Origin: Riptortus pedestris
Taxonomy: Eukaryota; Arthropoda; Insecta; Hemiptera; Alydidae
Assembly (NCBI GenBank): GCA_019009955.1
Contig: CM032231.1
Coordinates: 114,230,001-114,294,000, forward strand
Length of the DNA stretch: 64,000 nucleotides
Direction: 5' to 3'
Made by a program: the position numbers and the translations under genes. Shown here piece after piece: positions 38,178-50,775 of this stretch (its first letter is position 1; each line of letters opens with the position of its first letter). The notes below the pieces were generated by a model that saw nothing but the letters and a program-made list of their open reading frames with translations, ran no database searches and was not told the DNA's origin.

Positions 38178-39237
38178 CACTAGCTCAGATACCCGGCTTC
38201 GCCCGGGAATTCATTTGAGACTGAATGGTGATGGTATTTTTTAGCAGGCTTTACATTACACAATATTTTGACATTTACCCGTCCCAGTTATTAGGATTGA
38301 TACCCACCCATCTTTGCCGTGGATTTGCTAATAATAGAATTATTTGTTCGATAAGGGTTCACAGTCTTCGATGTTTTTATATTTCCCGTCTCTTATACAT
38401 GTTAATATGGTGAATTTTTATTTCAGGCCTCCCTTTTAACCCCCCTCCCGTTCGAACCTAAAAATTTTAATATAACTTATAATCATGAAAGAATTAATGC
38501 TGTTCGGTTCAGCCGTTAGTGCCCGCTAAAGTTTTAACGTATAATTCATTTATACTTAGGTATACGACAAAAGTGTATATAACAAAAGTTACTCCAAATA
38601 ATAAAATAAACAACTTTTGTCATGTTTATATTTGCGGAAAAACCAATAGGAAACGAAATATCGCTATTTTTAATTTCAGGCTTCCCTTATAACCCCCACT
38701 CCTGCCAGTCCATAGAAATGTTGGTATGGCTTATTATAATGAAGGCCTCACTGCTAATACACATACCGAGTTTTATTTAGTTCGGTTGAGTCTTTTTTGG
38801 CAAATAATATTGTTGACTCCCGCTATAATTTTTAGCGTATAACGCATTTAAACTTCGGTATACGACAAAAGTGTACATAACAAAAGTTACTCTAAATAAC
38901 AAAATAAACAACTTTTGTTATGTGCATATTTGCCGAAAAACCAATAGAAAACGAAATATCGCTATTTTTAATTTCATGCTTTCCCTATAACCCCCACTCC
39001 TGTTCGTCTCAGAGAAAATTAATATAGCCTAAAGTCTAAGTTGGGTTAGTAGTAATATACATACCAAGTTTCATAAAATTCGGTTCAGCCGTTTATGCGT
39101 GAAAAGGTAACAAACAAACAAACAAACAAACAAACATACACGAAAGAAACAAAATGCAAATATGGTGTCTATGACATGTGAAACGAAAAGTTATCGTGAA
39201 ATTTCGCGAAAAAAATCAATGTACAGACAGAGGTTAC

Positions 39238-39250
<13 letters not shown>
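38178..39250 (-). mobile_element. Non-autonomous Helitron N (1.07 kb)
   Basis: On the minus strand the 3' end is the same CCCGGGCGAAGCCGGG hairpin followed by TATCTGAGCTAG (CTAG at 38178-38181). It is tail-to-tail with Helitron M across a 14-bp TA spacer. It has about three ~297-bp units, a (CAAA)n tract (39111-39134) and the conserved 5' block. The exact 5' end is lost in a long TA tract; a possible TC lies at 39319-39320. Confidence 0.82.
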
Positions 39251-39281
<31 letters not shown>

Positions 39282-39287
39282 ATATAT

Positions 39288-39354
<67 letters not shown>
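39243..39354. repeat. (TA)n microsatellite, about 110 bp, interrupted
   Basis: Nearly pure TA with a few A-rich interruptions. It abuts the 5' end of Helitron N and is probably the remnant of the original insertion tract. The TA frame 'YIYIYI' read from it is an artefact. Confidence 0.9.
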
Positions 39355-39356
<2 letters not shown>

Positions 39357-39665
39357 ACCAGCATATTAATTTTTGAACGATCCAATCTGTAACAAATCCA
39401 GCACAAATTTAGATAACCTACGATACGATATATTTATCGCTGCGATAGGCTTGAAGTGATGCTAACTATAAACTTCATCCATAAATATCCTTGAATTATG
39501 GACTACGTACAACCCTTGGTGTCAATATTCCACTTGAGTTATTGGAACTATTATCTTAATGGTAAACTGCCCTCTAGACTTATCAGCCCCATACTTATCA
39601 TGGAGGGGGGGGGGCACGGAGATAGTTGAGAAAAAAAATAGTAAACTCTTCACAAAACACGTAGT

Positions 39666-39715
39666 GCAAAGCCCGTCACGCAGGACTGCGTAAAGCAAGC
39701 ACATTTTCTGAGCAG
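39666..39715 (+). mobile_element. Family 1 5'-end fragment
   Basis: AAGCCCGTCACGCAGGACTG and GTAAAGCAAGCACATTTTC match the 5' terminus only. Confidence 0.6.
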
Positions 39716-40614
39716 GTGAAGGAATGACAAATGGACGTCATAGTAAATAAAACCAGGTTTTCATACTATGCCTATTTTTCTCCTCTGAGATTGATTTTAC
39801 TTCTCAATACCAGAGAGATAGTTACGGAGATATATGCGTTTTCATTGTTGATCAGGATATGTTTGAATGTTTTTTTAAAATAAATTATTATTTTTAACAG
39901 TATAAATTTTAACGTGTTCAAGCATGGATTGAGTTTTTATGCCGAAACATTATCTGCTTAAAAGGCTGATTACTTTTTTAATATTGTTCGAAAAATAAAC
40001 AATAACAAACATGTTTAAATGGGCCGCAAATGTTATTTATAATTTCCCGATTATGATGGCTATTAATCATCATTATTTTATTTTGAATTGCTATTTAATT
40101 TGATATTCATTTTTGAATAATTGGGTTGTAACATTTGTCATAAAGTTTTATCACCAATAATTCTCAAGAATTGAGAAAAATCTATCACTATTATAAACAA
40201 GTTAGTTTAAAGCATCCCCCTTGAATAGAACTTTGCCAATATGTAACGACCAAAGAGAGATAGGATACGCTGAATAGTTTTGCCGAATGTTATCCTAGAA
40301 CAGAACTGTGATGCCTTTCAGATAGGCGGGCAAGCAAATTCCACCCCAATTGCAAAAACCGATAATACCACAAAATTCAGATTCCGTTTTTCCTCAAATG
40401 TTATTTACATTTTTTTTAAGTTTTCATAGTTTCAAATTCAGGTATCTAGGAAGTGTATAACTTGGGAATATCCTGAAAGTTGAAATAAAACCCATAATGG
40501 TTATCAGATCAGTCACTCCTGTTTCCAGTAGAAAGCACTCCACTTTAAAAGCCTCTCTAGTAGATCTACAAGGTATAAACGGTGAAGAGCAAAAAAGCCC
40601 AGAGTAGGAAATGA

Positions 40615-40740
40615 GGATTGTATTTAGTGAGTTTGTCACTAAATAAATTCCTATTACCCATTTGGGAATTGAACCCACAACTCAAAGTTGACTATGTGCA
40701 TTTAGAATAATGATTTAACACTTAGCCCTATGGCTAAGGC
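40615..40740 (-). mobile_element. tRNA-derived SINE head
   Basis: Minus strand: CCTTAGCCATAGGGCTAAGT (A-box-like) and, about 50 nt on, GTGGGTTCAATTCCCAAATG (B box), then AATAGGAATTTATTTAGTGA. This copy shows the tRNA-like promoter best; the 3' body is missing. Confidence 0.72.
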
Positions 40741-41184
40741 CTACTGTTATATTCAGTAGAGAAACATGCAGAATGAGTAATGACAACAGGAGAGTTCTGC
40801 TGGAAGACAAGACTAAAAAGAATGATTTCCGAAGCCGTTAAAGAACAACTTTTAAGGAGAATGAAAATAAATGTATGGTGAACCACCTTATATATAATGT
40901 CTTAGTCGTTAAGATGAGCCGTATATAACCATGTTGAATGAATTAACTCGACAGGTAGTATTCAAATGATTCAATTAATTGAATTAGTAGGAACTAGGAA
41001 ACGAGGTAGATCCTTCTCCCCACCCACAGGCACAAAATATATTCAGTAAATTCAATAATTATTTATGCCTTATTATATACAGCATGAAAGAATGTGATTA
41101 AGGTGACATTCGACCTTCACAATAACGGTCACAACTTGTATGACTTCAATGACCCACGTAAGAACGGACTATTTTAAAAATAAT

Positions 41185-41318
41185 TGAGGGCTCCTGTTGC
41201 CCCCATGAGCTAAAGAGTTAGCATTTATCTCACTTGGTAAACATAGATTCCCGCCTTGGGAATAGGAAATTATTTAGTGATGAACTCATTAAATGAAATC
41301 CCTAGTCCCACCCTGGCT
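41185..41318 (+). mobile_element. tRNA-derived SINE, cut by Family 1
   Basis: Head with GAGCTAAAGAGTTAGCATTT and a B-box remnant (ATAGATTCCCGCC), body GGAAATTATTTAGTGATGAA and AGTCCCACCCTGGCTAGAA. It is then broken by the Family 1 5' end at 41319. Confidence 0.7.
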
Positions 41319-42163
41319 AGAAAAGTCCGTCACCCAGAGGCTGCGTAAACTAAGCAGATTTCCCACATGGATTTTTACAATAGAGAAATCAGAATACTTG
41401 TAACATTTAACACCACAGTCAGTAAATAGAAACGGTAATGAGAACTCTTTCAGTTAATTTCAATAAGCTTCTGAATCATAAACAAATAGATCTGCCAACC
41501 ACTAAGGGCTGAACATATAGTTAGACATATTCTTCACCGAAAAGAAAAAGAATTACTGATATACGGGTATGTCTGAATATAAAATATTAACTTTATTGTA
41601 AACTATTTACTATATCTAGTACTGAAATTTATAATGAATCAGTATACTTTATATTTTAATGGCTAAAATGTTAGTAGCCCAAGAACTAAAGAAGGGAAGA
41701 GGGGGTTTAACAGAACGTATTTGCATGTATCTCACAAAGAAAAAGCTTAACATGAGTCACTAAATCGATTTCACGAGAGCTCGACAGTTACGGAAACGGC
41801 AGAACCAATTTTCGGCGGAACCTCACGGACACAACCGAAAAGAGCCAATCTCATCTCGTCTGGTATCCCACACACTTAATAAAAATGCAAATATCTCGGT
41901 TAATATTCAAGACAGAGAATACTTGTATATGCCAATATTTATAGTAAATTTAATTTTCAATAAGATTGATTCTTTACAAGTTTTCGATCCTACGTGTAGT
42001 GACGGACATATTTCGAATTTTCGAAAATCCTCCCCTCTAACCCCCCCCCCCTCACACTGGTCAAATTTCAGCCATTAACGAACTTGGCCTATCTTTTTAG
42101 ATAAACTCAAACAACAACAACAACAACGCTAGAGCGTTAACAGACAAATATATATGTATGTAT

Positions 42164-42218
<55 letters not shown>
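41319..42218 (+). mobile_element. Family 1 copy inserted in a SINE, truncated after its TA tract
   Basis: AAGTCCGTCACCCAGAGGCTG begins directly after GGCTAGAA of the SINE at 41185-41318. Internal block is conserved. The copy stops after the (TA)n run (42146-42218) and lacks the 3' palindrome. Confidence 0.8.
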
Positions 42219-42219
<1 letters not shown>

Positions 42220-43552
42220 GATTTATTTTTGAGCTATTTCAATCGGTGTAATATTGTTTCCTAGGGTTAAAAACAAAATAACATTAAGTAATATTTTAAG
42301 GGGGGATTTCCAGAGAATGCCATCCTGACGAAGTCAAATCTTAGTGTAACAGGTTTAAGTACTTAGCTAACTGGATGGTTTAATGAGGAAAACATAATGT
42401 AGGTCAAGAACATAGCATAAGTCCTAGTAACTAATGTTTTGTTCTATAGATTCCGGCATAACTTCATATTATTTAAGATCTGAGTATTTGTACTGGATGG
42501 TAAACTACCTTTATAAAGCACCGTTCGTACATAAATAATTACACATACCACCCAAAACGAAAATTATTAGTTATTCAGAAACACTTGCTAGTAAATAGTA
42601 GTCTCAGAGGGCCTTTATTTTGGGAAATTCTAATAATTTAACACAGCAACTTAATTAGTTATACACAGAAATATATTCAAGCTTTCGCAGGTTTAGTTTC
42701 TTTCAAATATCAGAATCCAGACTGAGAGAATCCTGCAAAGGATTTCCGTGGCTTATCCTACAAACTTAAATTAATCCTCCTGATTTCTGAGTCTCTCCAC
42801 AGTTTAAGCCTTCCTTCTAGATTTTTTATTTAAACGTTTCATTCGTTATTTAATTCCGAAGATGTTTGCCTTCTTTCAGACTGTAGGTAAAACTCAAAAT
42901 GCAGGAATAACTATTGAGTTTAGTAAATCAGTTTTAAGTCAGAAAATCTTCGAATTTTAGAAAATTAACATAAATTTAAAAAAATAACTATTTATGGTAT
43001 ATGAGCTTCTGTATGGTTAGATAACAGTTTTTCATGTTTTCGTAACTGACTTAATAAAAATAAAGGATTCAAGTTAGGTTCTATGTTTTAATACGTATCG
43101 CGTACGCATATGAATTTATTTCAGGTTAAACACACCAAAAGAAATCCAAAATCCCATCATAGCTTGAAGTGGATATTAAATTTCAAAGTTTTTTTTTTGT
43201 TTCATAACGTTTTAGGAGGAAAAAGTACAAGGTTATTATCGCATAGTACTACTAGGTTAATATCTATAACTCTCGTTTTGGATAAAAAACATAAATTTTG
43301 AGTTAATTGGGTTTCTGTAATTTGTAAATATTGTTATATCCTCAGTCACAGAGTTATTTATAATTGTTGTTACATATTACTTTTTTTTCCTTGTATTTGT
43401 TGTATTGTACTTCTTGTATTATTATTACATGTTTTCTATTTTTATCTTATATTTATGATGTTTTTATTTTGTTTAGAGCGATATGGCCTTAGTTGCGAAG
43501 CTCCAAAATATATAAATAAATAAAATATAATTTAACCTAGATCTTAATTTTG

Positions 43553-44108
43553 TTAGCTGATTTTCCTTAAGGGAAATCACCTATTGAGATCGTTCTCTTG
43601 ACGCGATTTTCAAAACTTTTCTTCAAATGTCCATCGATCCTACCCACAAGATGACGAAAATGAGGTCCGTTCAAAATTATATATATATATATATAGTTAA
43701 CGTTAAAGTTCGTTAACGGCTGAAATCGGACCAGTGGGAGGGGGGGTTTAGAGTTGGGGATTTTTGAATATTCAAAATATCTCCGTTATTACGCGTCAGA
43801 GAAAAAAATTGTATAGAATCAATCCTATTGCAAATTAAATTTACTATAAATATTGTTCTATACAAATATTCCGTATCTTGAATATTAACCGAGATATTTG
43901 CATTCGTATTGTGTGTGTGGTCGACAGGAGTAGGCTATGTTCGGGACTTTCCACCGAGAGCTAGTGCGACCGTTTCAGTAACTGTTCGTCCCTCGAATAG
44001 GTTTAGAGATTCCTTACTACTACTGTTATTATTAGGCAGATTTCTCTATTGTAAAACTTTGCGTAGGAAATATGCTCAGTTTACGCAGCCACTGCTTGAC
44101 GGACTTTT
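43553..44108 (-). mobile_element. Family 1 copy, both ends present
   Basis: TTAGCTGATTTTCCTTAAGG at 43553 (palindrome with changes) through to GACGGACTTTT at 44108, i.e. complete on the minus strand. Short TA run at 43678-43695. Belongs to the subfamily with GTCGACAGGAGTAGGC near the 5' end. Confidence 0.85.
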
Positions 44109-45600
44109 ATTTTATTTACCATCTGGCAATTTTAACACCTATTCTTAGTTACCTTACGTTATTAACAATGATAGGAACATTTTTTTTTTAAATTTAAATG
44201 TATGCTTTTCTTTCTTTCACTACATTTTTTATTATTTATTGTTTTTCCAGATACATACATGAACTTACACTAATATATACCGATTTAAGGTTAATTATTT
44301 ACACCATATTTTATGTCGTATGTAGGCTTAAATTTCTTTATACAAATTTTCATAAAATTAAATAATTTTAAAGTAATGCTTAGTTATTTAAAAATCTCGG
44401 CTGCAATTAAATTAAAAAGGCTGCAAATGAGAGTATTTATATGAGCATATTCTTAAAAATGTAATTAAGATCTGTTTATATTCTAGTGATATTTAATGAA
44501 TAATGTTTCAAATGAACGTAGGAAAAATCCACGTGCGAAAAATTTAATTTTGATTCAAGCCTCTCTTGACAGGAGAAGTTTAATTAATTCACTATGAGAT
44601 TTGGAATGCAATTACATTTGTAGTCCGTGACATATATCAATTTAAATTTAGGAGAAAGTAATATTTGTAATTTTTATGTGGGTCTCTTGAGCTAATAGAT
44701 GTGGTTATAAACCGACTTATGTAATGGGCGAAATTTATTTATAACTATTTAATCATCTATTTAATTGGGATTTATTCAAATACTCATGAGTTTAATATCT
44801 ATTGGGTTTATATATGTACATACATTCTTCTCTTTTAATATATTTCTTTATTTGTGAGACCCTGGGTCAATCACCTCATTCAAAAAATGCTTTTATTTAA
44901 AATAAATTTATTTTCACTAATCACGCATGTGCTCCTTTTCGAGGGTTGAAATCCAAATTCTGAAAATGAATTAAATCAATTAATTTGAAATTTATAGATT
45001 TATAAATATATACAGCCTGATAAAACAACAAAACTTTCTTATATTTCGTAGATATTAAACGTAGTATTAATCTACTTTATTTAAAATCTAGTCAAATACA
45101 AGTTATGTTTTAAAAACAATAAAATATGATAACAGAGAAGATTGGTTGTGTTTTAACCACAAGGTAAAGTTTAAATGCACACATCATATAATAGTATTTA
45201 AATTATTCCTAGGTTGCTTATAATACTAGATCTATGTTTTGATATTCATATTATGCAAGGAACTCGGATTTTTTTAAAATTTCCTGTTAATTGGTATAGT
45301 AAAAGAAAAGTGTGGGTAACCGTTTTTGCCAAGAATAGTTTAAGGAAAATATCCTTGACAGGCTATTTGTTGATAAGATAATCAATATGGTTTTTCTAGT
45401 TATTATAAACTTGTTTCACTATCTCGTTCACAAATGGAATATATGCTGGTAGAACACCTCACTATCTTCTAGCACTCAGGTTTATTAAAAACACAAACTG
45501 TTTCGCTAAGCAAGATAGTCTTTTCAGAAGTGTTTGCCCTTAATTCTAAAATTTCATCAGGTGATCTTCCACTCTAGGAATCAACAACATTACTAATAGA

Positions 45601-46485
45601 AAACTCCGTCATGCAGGAGCTGTGTAAACTAAATATATTTCCCACTAGCTAGTATGACACTCTAGTAATGACATTTCATCATGTATTCTATATTTATATG
45701 TCAAAATTCGATGAACAGTAGTTTATAAGGTCGACAAAACAAGATTGAAGGTAAACAAGAAAGTTCTAACAACTCGCTTAAAAACTGAGTTACGAGAAAC
45801 TATTTGAACAACAATTACAGAGCATCAATAGCTTAATAATATCACATTATCAATAAAAATGGTTCTATAATTTTTTTCAATTCGACTCATAGTAACAGAT
45901 ATATTGAATTTTCAAATTCCACCTGTCTAAACCCTCCATACTCTTGTTCGATTTCATCCATTAACTAATATGATATATTGTTTTGAATAAAGCGGTTAAA
46001 TATCGAGTATATTATGTGGTATAGATCAAAAAACAATTCAAATTAAGAATGTAAAATCACAAATGATGACGCTAGCACACAACGAATTTGCATTTATTTC
46101 ACACAGTAAAATTCAATGAAAATATTTGTAACTTAAACTTCCTATAAAGTACTTCATGATATACATGCTATTGTTAATATGACATGAGTAGGAGTGGCGA
46201 TTTATTGAAGGCTGAAAACTATAAAACTGTAAAAATCTCGGTTATATTCATGATACACATTATTATAGCGACATCACATGATAACGAAATTTATAGGCTA
46301 TTAAATTTTCATTAAGGTTGGTCCAATACAATTTTTTGATCCGAAGTATATTTGGAATTTGTGAAATTATCCCCCATACCTTTAAACCCCCTCTTCCTAG
46401 CTATATTCCAGCTGTTAACGAACTTGGTCATTGGTTTTACATAACGACACAAACTGTGACCGCTAGAGCGGTAACAGACAAATAT
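45601..46485 (+). mobile_element. Degenerate Family 1 copy ending in a MITE
   Basis: 5' end AAACTCCGTCATGCAGGAG, long diverged interior, then ACCGCTAGAGCGGTAACAGA just before position 46486. There the expected TA tract is replaced by a MITE end. Confidence 0.7.
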
Positions 46486-46638
46486 ACTGCTCAAAAATGA
46501 ATAGGGATATTGGTTATTTTTTTCTTATCCTATTAATTTTAATTAAATCGACCTTAATTAAATAACTTTTTTATGGGGGAAAAGACAATAATTTCTATTA
46601 AATATTAATGATATTTATAATTTTAAAAAAAATGCTAG
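46486..46638 (+). mobile_element. One-ended copy of the same MITE
   Basis: Starts ACTGCTCAAAAATGAATAGG immediately after ATAT and matches the reverse complement of the 13644 copy for about 150 bp, to AAAATGCTAG. The other end is missing. Confidence 0.82.
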
Positions 46639-46778
46639 GTCTCATAAATACCACCCAGAAAAATTCTATAATTACCCAAAAAATTTCTATGGCCATATAA
46701 ATTTGAATTTCCCTCCGAAAGATAAGCAAAAGTGTGACTGCCAGTGACACCACTAGCTATACCAAAAACACATTCAAT

Positions 46779-46826
46779 TTCCATAAATTGAATATTAATG
46801 TTCCATAAATTGAATATTAATGTTCC
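46779..46826 (+). repeat. 24-bp tandem duplication
   Basis: TTCCATAAATTGAATATTAATG occurs twice head to tail and a third partial TTCCAT follows. Confidence 0.85.
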
Positions 46827-46829
46827 ATT

Positions 46830-48030
46830 GCAGAAAGTGATGACGGATGTCTAATTTTAATTAATGCAATTATCATAATACACCATTCATACCCGCTCAG
46901 ATAATCACCCTCAATAAAGAGTCAGTGAAACAGTAAGCTTGTACCTATATTCATTGTGTTGAAGGACTTTCATCGTTTTCAGCAAATATCTGTATGTAAC
47001 TGTTACCTGTGTACCCACCCCTAGCCATCTGGCTCCGAAACCTCTGTATGAAAACACGAAAATGGTAAGGCTAATAAAAATACTTGATTTCCTGTACCAC
47101 CTGGCTCTAATAATTTAAGTCAAATAAAAAATAAATAACTTCTTGAGAAGATGTAAAATTATTTTTTTCGTACGTCAGTAATGGGCATACTGAGATCACA
47201 GTTCAAAAAATATGGATTAACTGAGCTATGCAAAACTTATATCCTAATTTCAATATCAAATAAAGCAGTACAATTTTTATTGATACACACTATGTAACTA
47301 TGATTAAGATAAAAATATACGAGGACCATTAAGTGTTTTCGTTTTAGGATTTCAATGCAGTTCAATATAAAGGTCTCATTCGTTAGATCACCCATTCAAA
47401 TGCTCATAAGGTCATAACATTTCCATGTTTAACGTGATTTTTCCTAGGTCATTATCTAGCAATATTTGATTCTTATAATTTTATGGCTATTTTACTGTCA
47501 TTCGTACAAGAAAATTACCATAACTTGAGTGCATTTTAGAAGATTGTGACTGGTTCAAAAGATAATTAAGACCTTTTGACTGAATTCTGATTCCTGCTAC
47601 TTCTAGATTTTCTTCATACGCCTCATTTCAGGATCATACGGTTTTCTTTTACATAATGAGGTCAGTTTCAAGAACTCGTATACCATAGAATAGGCAGAAA
47701 CCAGGATTTATTTAAAGATATCTTAAATAAGTCTCCTCCTTCATTCCGTTTTAGGAATAAATAAAATAAAAAGGTAGGTTAACAAAATCTGCAATAATAA
47801 ATTCCTTTATCATAAAATTTATTGTAATTTTTCATACATCCAGCTTACGCTTGTTGTGCACGCTTGTGTACACCTCCTGTGATTATGATGTAAACGAACC
47901 TCTCATCTCTATGCTAGAGCCCACTGGTTGGTCCCTAGAAAAAGAAATAAATAAAATCTATAGTATTTAAAACATAATATTAGCGAAGCAAAATTGAAGT
48001 TGTATTTTGGATTTGTGAACAGTGCCTGTT
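46830..48030. other. No recognisable feature
   Basis: Unique AT-rich DNA between two Family 1 copies. Confidence 0.55.
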
Positions 48031-48033
48031 ATA

Positions 48034-48474
48034 AAAAGTCCGTCACGCAGGGGCTGCGTTAACTAAGCAGATTTCCCACGTGCGTCAAGTATTTGCATTT
48101 ATCTCAAAACTTATTAGTTCAATGAGAACAATATTTGGTATTTAAGCTTTAAAAAAGTGCTTTATAACATAATAGAATATTGTCAATATGAGATGAGTAG
48201 GAGTGGGGGGGAGGTTATTGAAGACCGGAAACTAAAAAATTCAAATCAAGCTCTTCTCAGCTAACAATCAAGTTGGGTTCTATACAATTTTTCTATCCGA
48301 GGCATAATAACGGAGATATTAAGAATTTTCGAAATTCTCCCCCTCTAATCCTCCCCCCTCCCACTGGTCCGATTTCAGCCGTTAACGAACTTGATCTTTC
48401 TTTTTGTATAAAACGAATATATATCATGTTTGGTAAGGATAAGACAAAAATTGCGACCGCTAGAGCGTTAACAG

Positions 48475-48524
<50 letters not shown>

Positions 48525-48648
48525 TTTTGAACAGACCTAATTTTCGTCATCTCCTGTGTAGGATCGATGGACATTTGAAGAAAAATTTCCAAAATCGCGT
48601 CATGAGTACGACCTCAATAGCTGATTTCCCTTAGGGGAAATCTGCTAA
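48034..48648 (+). mobile_element. Family 1 (HINE/DINE-like), complete copy
   Basis: Complete ends: AAAGTCCGTCACGCAGGGG with the CGCAGGGGCTGCG hairpin, and a 3' palindrome with one change ending CTGCTAA at 48648. Its 5' third belongs to a subfamily marked by TTTGCATTTATCTCAAAAC. TA tract at 48480-48521. The open frame across its middle (PTGPISAVNELDLSF) recurs in other copies only because the copies are homologous. Confidence 0.87.
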
Positions 48649-48649
48649 A

Positions 48650-50249
48650 ACGTAAAATAATAAATGCAAAACATTCCAATCATAATTAACTAGCAATATT
48701 GGTTCGCGACAGTTCTAAATGTTATCTCTTTGTGTAAGATACCTCTCTTATCGCTGGCTGGTTGTAAATGGGATGTCTTAAGTAAGATCTGATGTTTTCT
48801 TCCATCAATCTTTATAGTTCCTCAGGAGATTTACCTCCGCAATCATGGACGTACTATTTTACAGCTTTTTAGCTGAGGTGATCAAACCTCTTTGGTAAAT
48901 GTTATACATCAGTACGTATAAAACTACATGGACACCTGATCAAGCCATGGGCACGACAAAATTATTTTGAGTTCATATTTGATCCGTCAGATTATTTTAT
49001 GTACAGAAAACGTTGTTTGAGTTCGTCGGGGTGGTTTTCTCTCCGGGGTGGATCTTAAACTCCAATTTGTGGATTTAATTGTTGGGTAGTGTGCCGCAGA
49101 ACAATATTTCTCATACGATAGAATTTCTTCCCAAGAAACTTCAGAATTCTTGTTCACGGAGGAAAGCCAGTAGACATAACAAGATACATGAGAAAAATAA
49201 CGCATTTATTGTAAAGGCTATGGACTAGAAAGCTCGAGAAAGTCTCGAGAAGAGACTTTGAGGGCCATATTGTGAAAGAAATTTCTTCAGTTACTTATAG
49301 CATATTCAGCCAAGACATGAAATTGCAAATATGGCAACCTCATATAGTAAAATATCGAACATTGTTTAGATATTACTGTATTCTTTACTGCTTAGGCTCT
49401 TTTAGTACAGTTAAATCGATACTAGCACTGCAGCATATGGGTCACGGGGTTCCATAGCTTAACTATTTTGTAACAGTGTGACTGTGGAAGTCTATCCAAG
49501 AGCTACTATCTCATATTCAGCCAAAAAACCAAACTGGGAGGCAATAAAGATTTACTTTAATAAAGAAGAAGGAATCTGCTAAAGTGTATTGTATAGAAAA
49601 TAAAGGTGAAAGAGATGTAGAGACCACATGACTTCCGTAGAAGATATAGCTGGTCATGGACTTTATAGCCACTTGCTTTCCTTGAGTTACTTAGTATTAG
49701 ATAGGAGAACAATTTATAATGTTTTTTTAGGTGTAGGATTTAAAAAGGAAGCTTGACAAACTTGCCACAGAGTATAGGGTCCTCTCCAAGGAGGGTTTTC
49801 TTCGGCGGATTTAGAGGGAAAGCAAGAGCTTTTTTATCCTAATTTATGTGAAGAAGAGCCTACCCACTCAGCTTTATTGATAAACAATAAATTTCGCTAC
49901 TTCCTCGTTATAAAGGAGTTCTTCAAGGACAAAATTAACGGAGAAACAGTCCTTCATCCTTCATTACAAGCACTGATATAAGGTTTTCCGCGATGGCAGC
50001 CAATATATCATCATAGCTTGTAGAAGTAGTTTAAAGAAAAATCTGTAAGCATAAACTAAGCAGATTTTGGAATGTGCTGGCAATTCTGATTATCTGACAT
50101 CATGTATCCACCATTATTATCATCAATAAGAACCTAAAGCGAACAGGGCTTGAAATTGAAGTTAGGAATGAAATGTTTACTGGTTCAGGCGTTTTAAATG
50201 AAAATCATATTCGTAGGAGTAGTAGAAAGCATTTGCAGAACACTGAGAA
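48650..50249. other. No recognisable gene
   Basis: Frames at 48987-49205 (minus) and 49272-49457 (plus) were read through; no domain, signal peptide or splice context was recognised. Confidence 0.5.
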
Positions 50250-50775
50250 TTAAATAATGCAAATTTCTCAGCTAATATTCGAGTTGGGGAGGGGGAGGGG
50301 CATGCAAAGCAACAGTACTAGAAAATTACTTTTTTAACTGGTCAGATTATGTAACATAAGCCTATCTGACTCATAGTAATGAATATATTTGAAATTTTCA
50401 ATTATACACAATTTTACTACCCCTCGCCCTTTCTAATCTCCTTGTCCGAAGAAACAATACGTCAGAATAATACATAAAACAAAAGCTCGAAATGATAACG
50501 TTTCGTGATATACTGGTTTATTCAAATGTGAGATGAGAAGGCTAAGTAGGGAGACACTGAAAACTAAAAATAGCAAATATTTTGGTTATAATATTTGAGG
50601 TAGTGAAAATAACGAATAGAACAACAATTATAGAAATTAAATTCCAATCAGATTGGTCATATAATATTCTTCCATCCGACTCATAATGACGGAGGAATTT
50701 TGAATTTTACTTTCTATAAACTTCCACTCCTCTTGGGCCTACATCATGTTGTTAACTAGTTGGTCTTTCTCAGGT
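50250..50775 (+). mobile_element. Strongly degenerate Family 1 fragments
   Basis: AATGCAAATTTCTCAGCTAA, TTGGTCATATAATATTCTTC and GTTAACTAGTTGGTCTTTCT recall the internal block, with many changes. Confidence 0.45.

Noticed and set aside
48273..48530. Recurring open frame with ISAVNELDLSFYIKRLN in several places (also near 33146, 24255 minus, 46318)
   Set aside because: It recurs because the DNA belongs to one mobile family. Frames are broken in most copies, starts differ, and the C-terminus is TA microsatellite.
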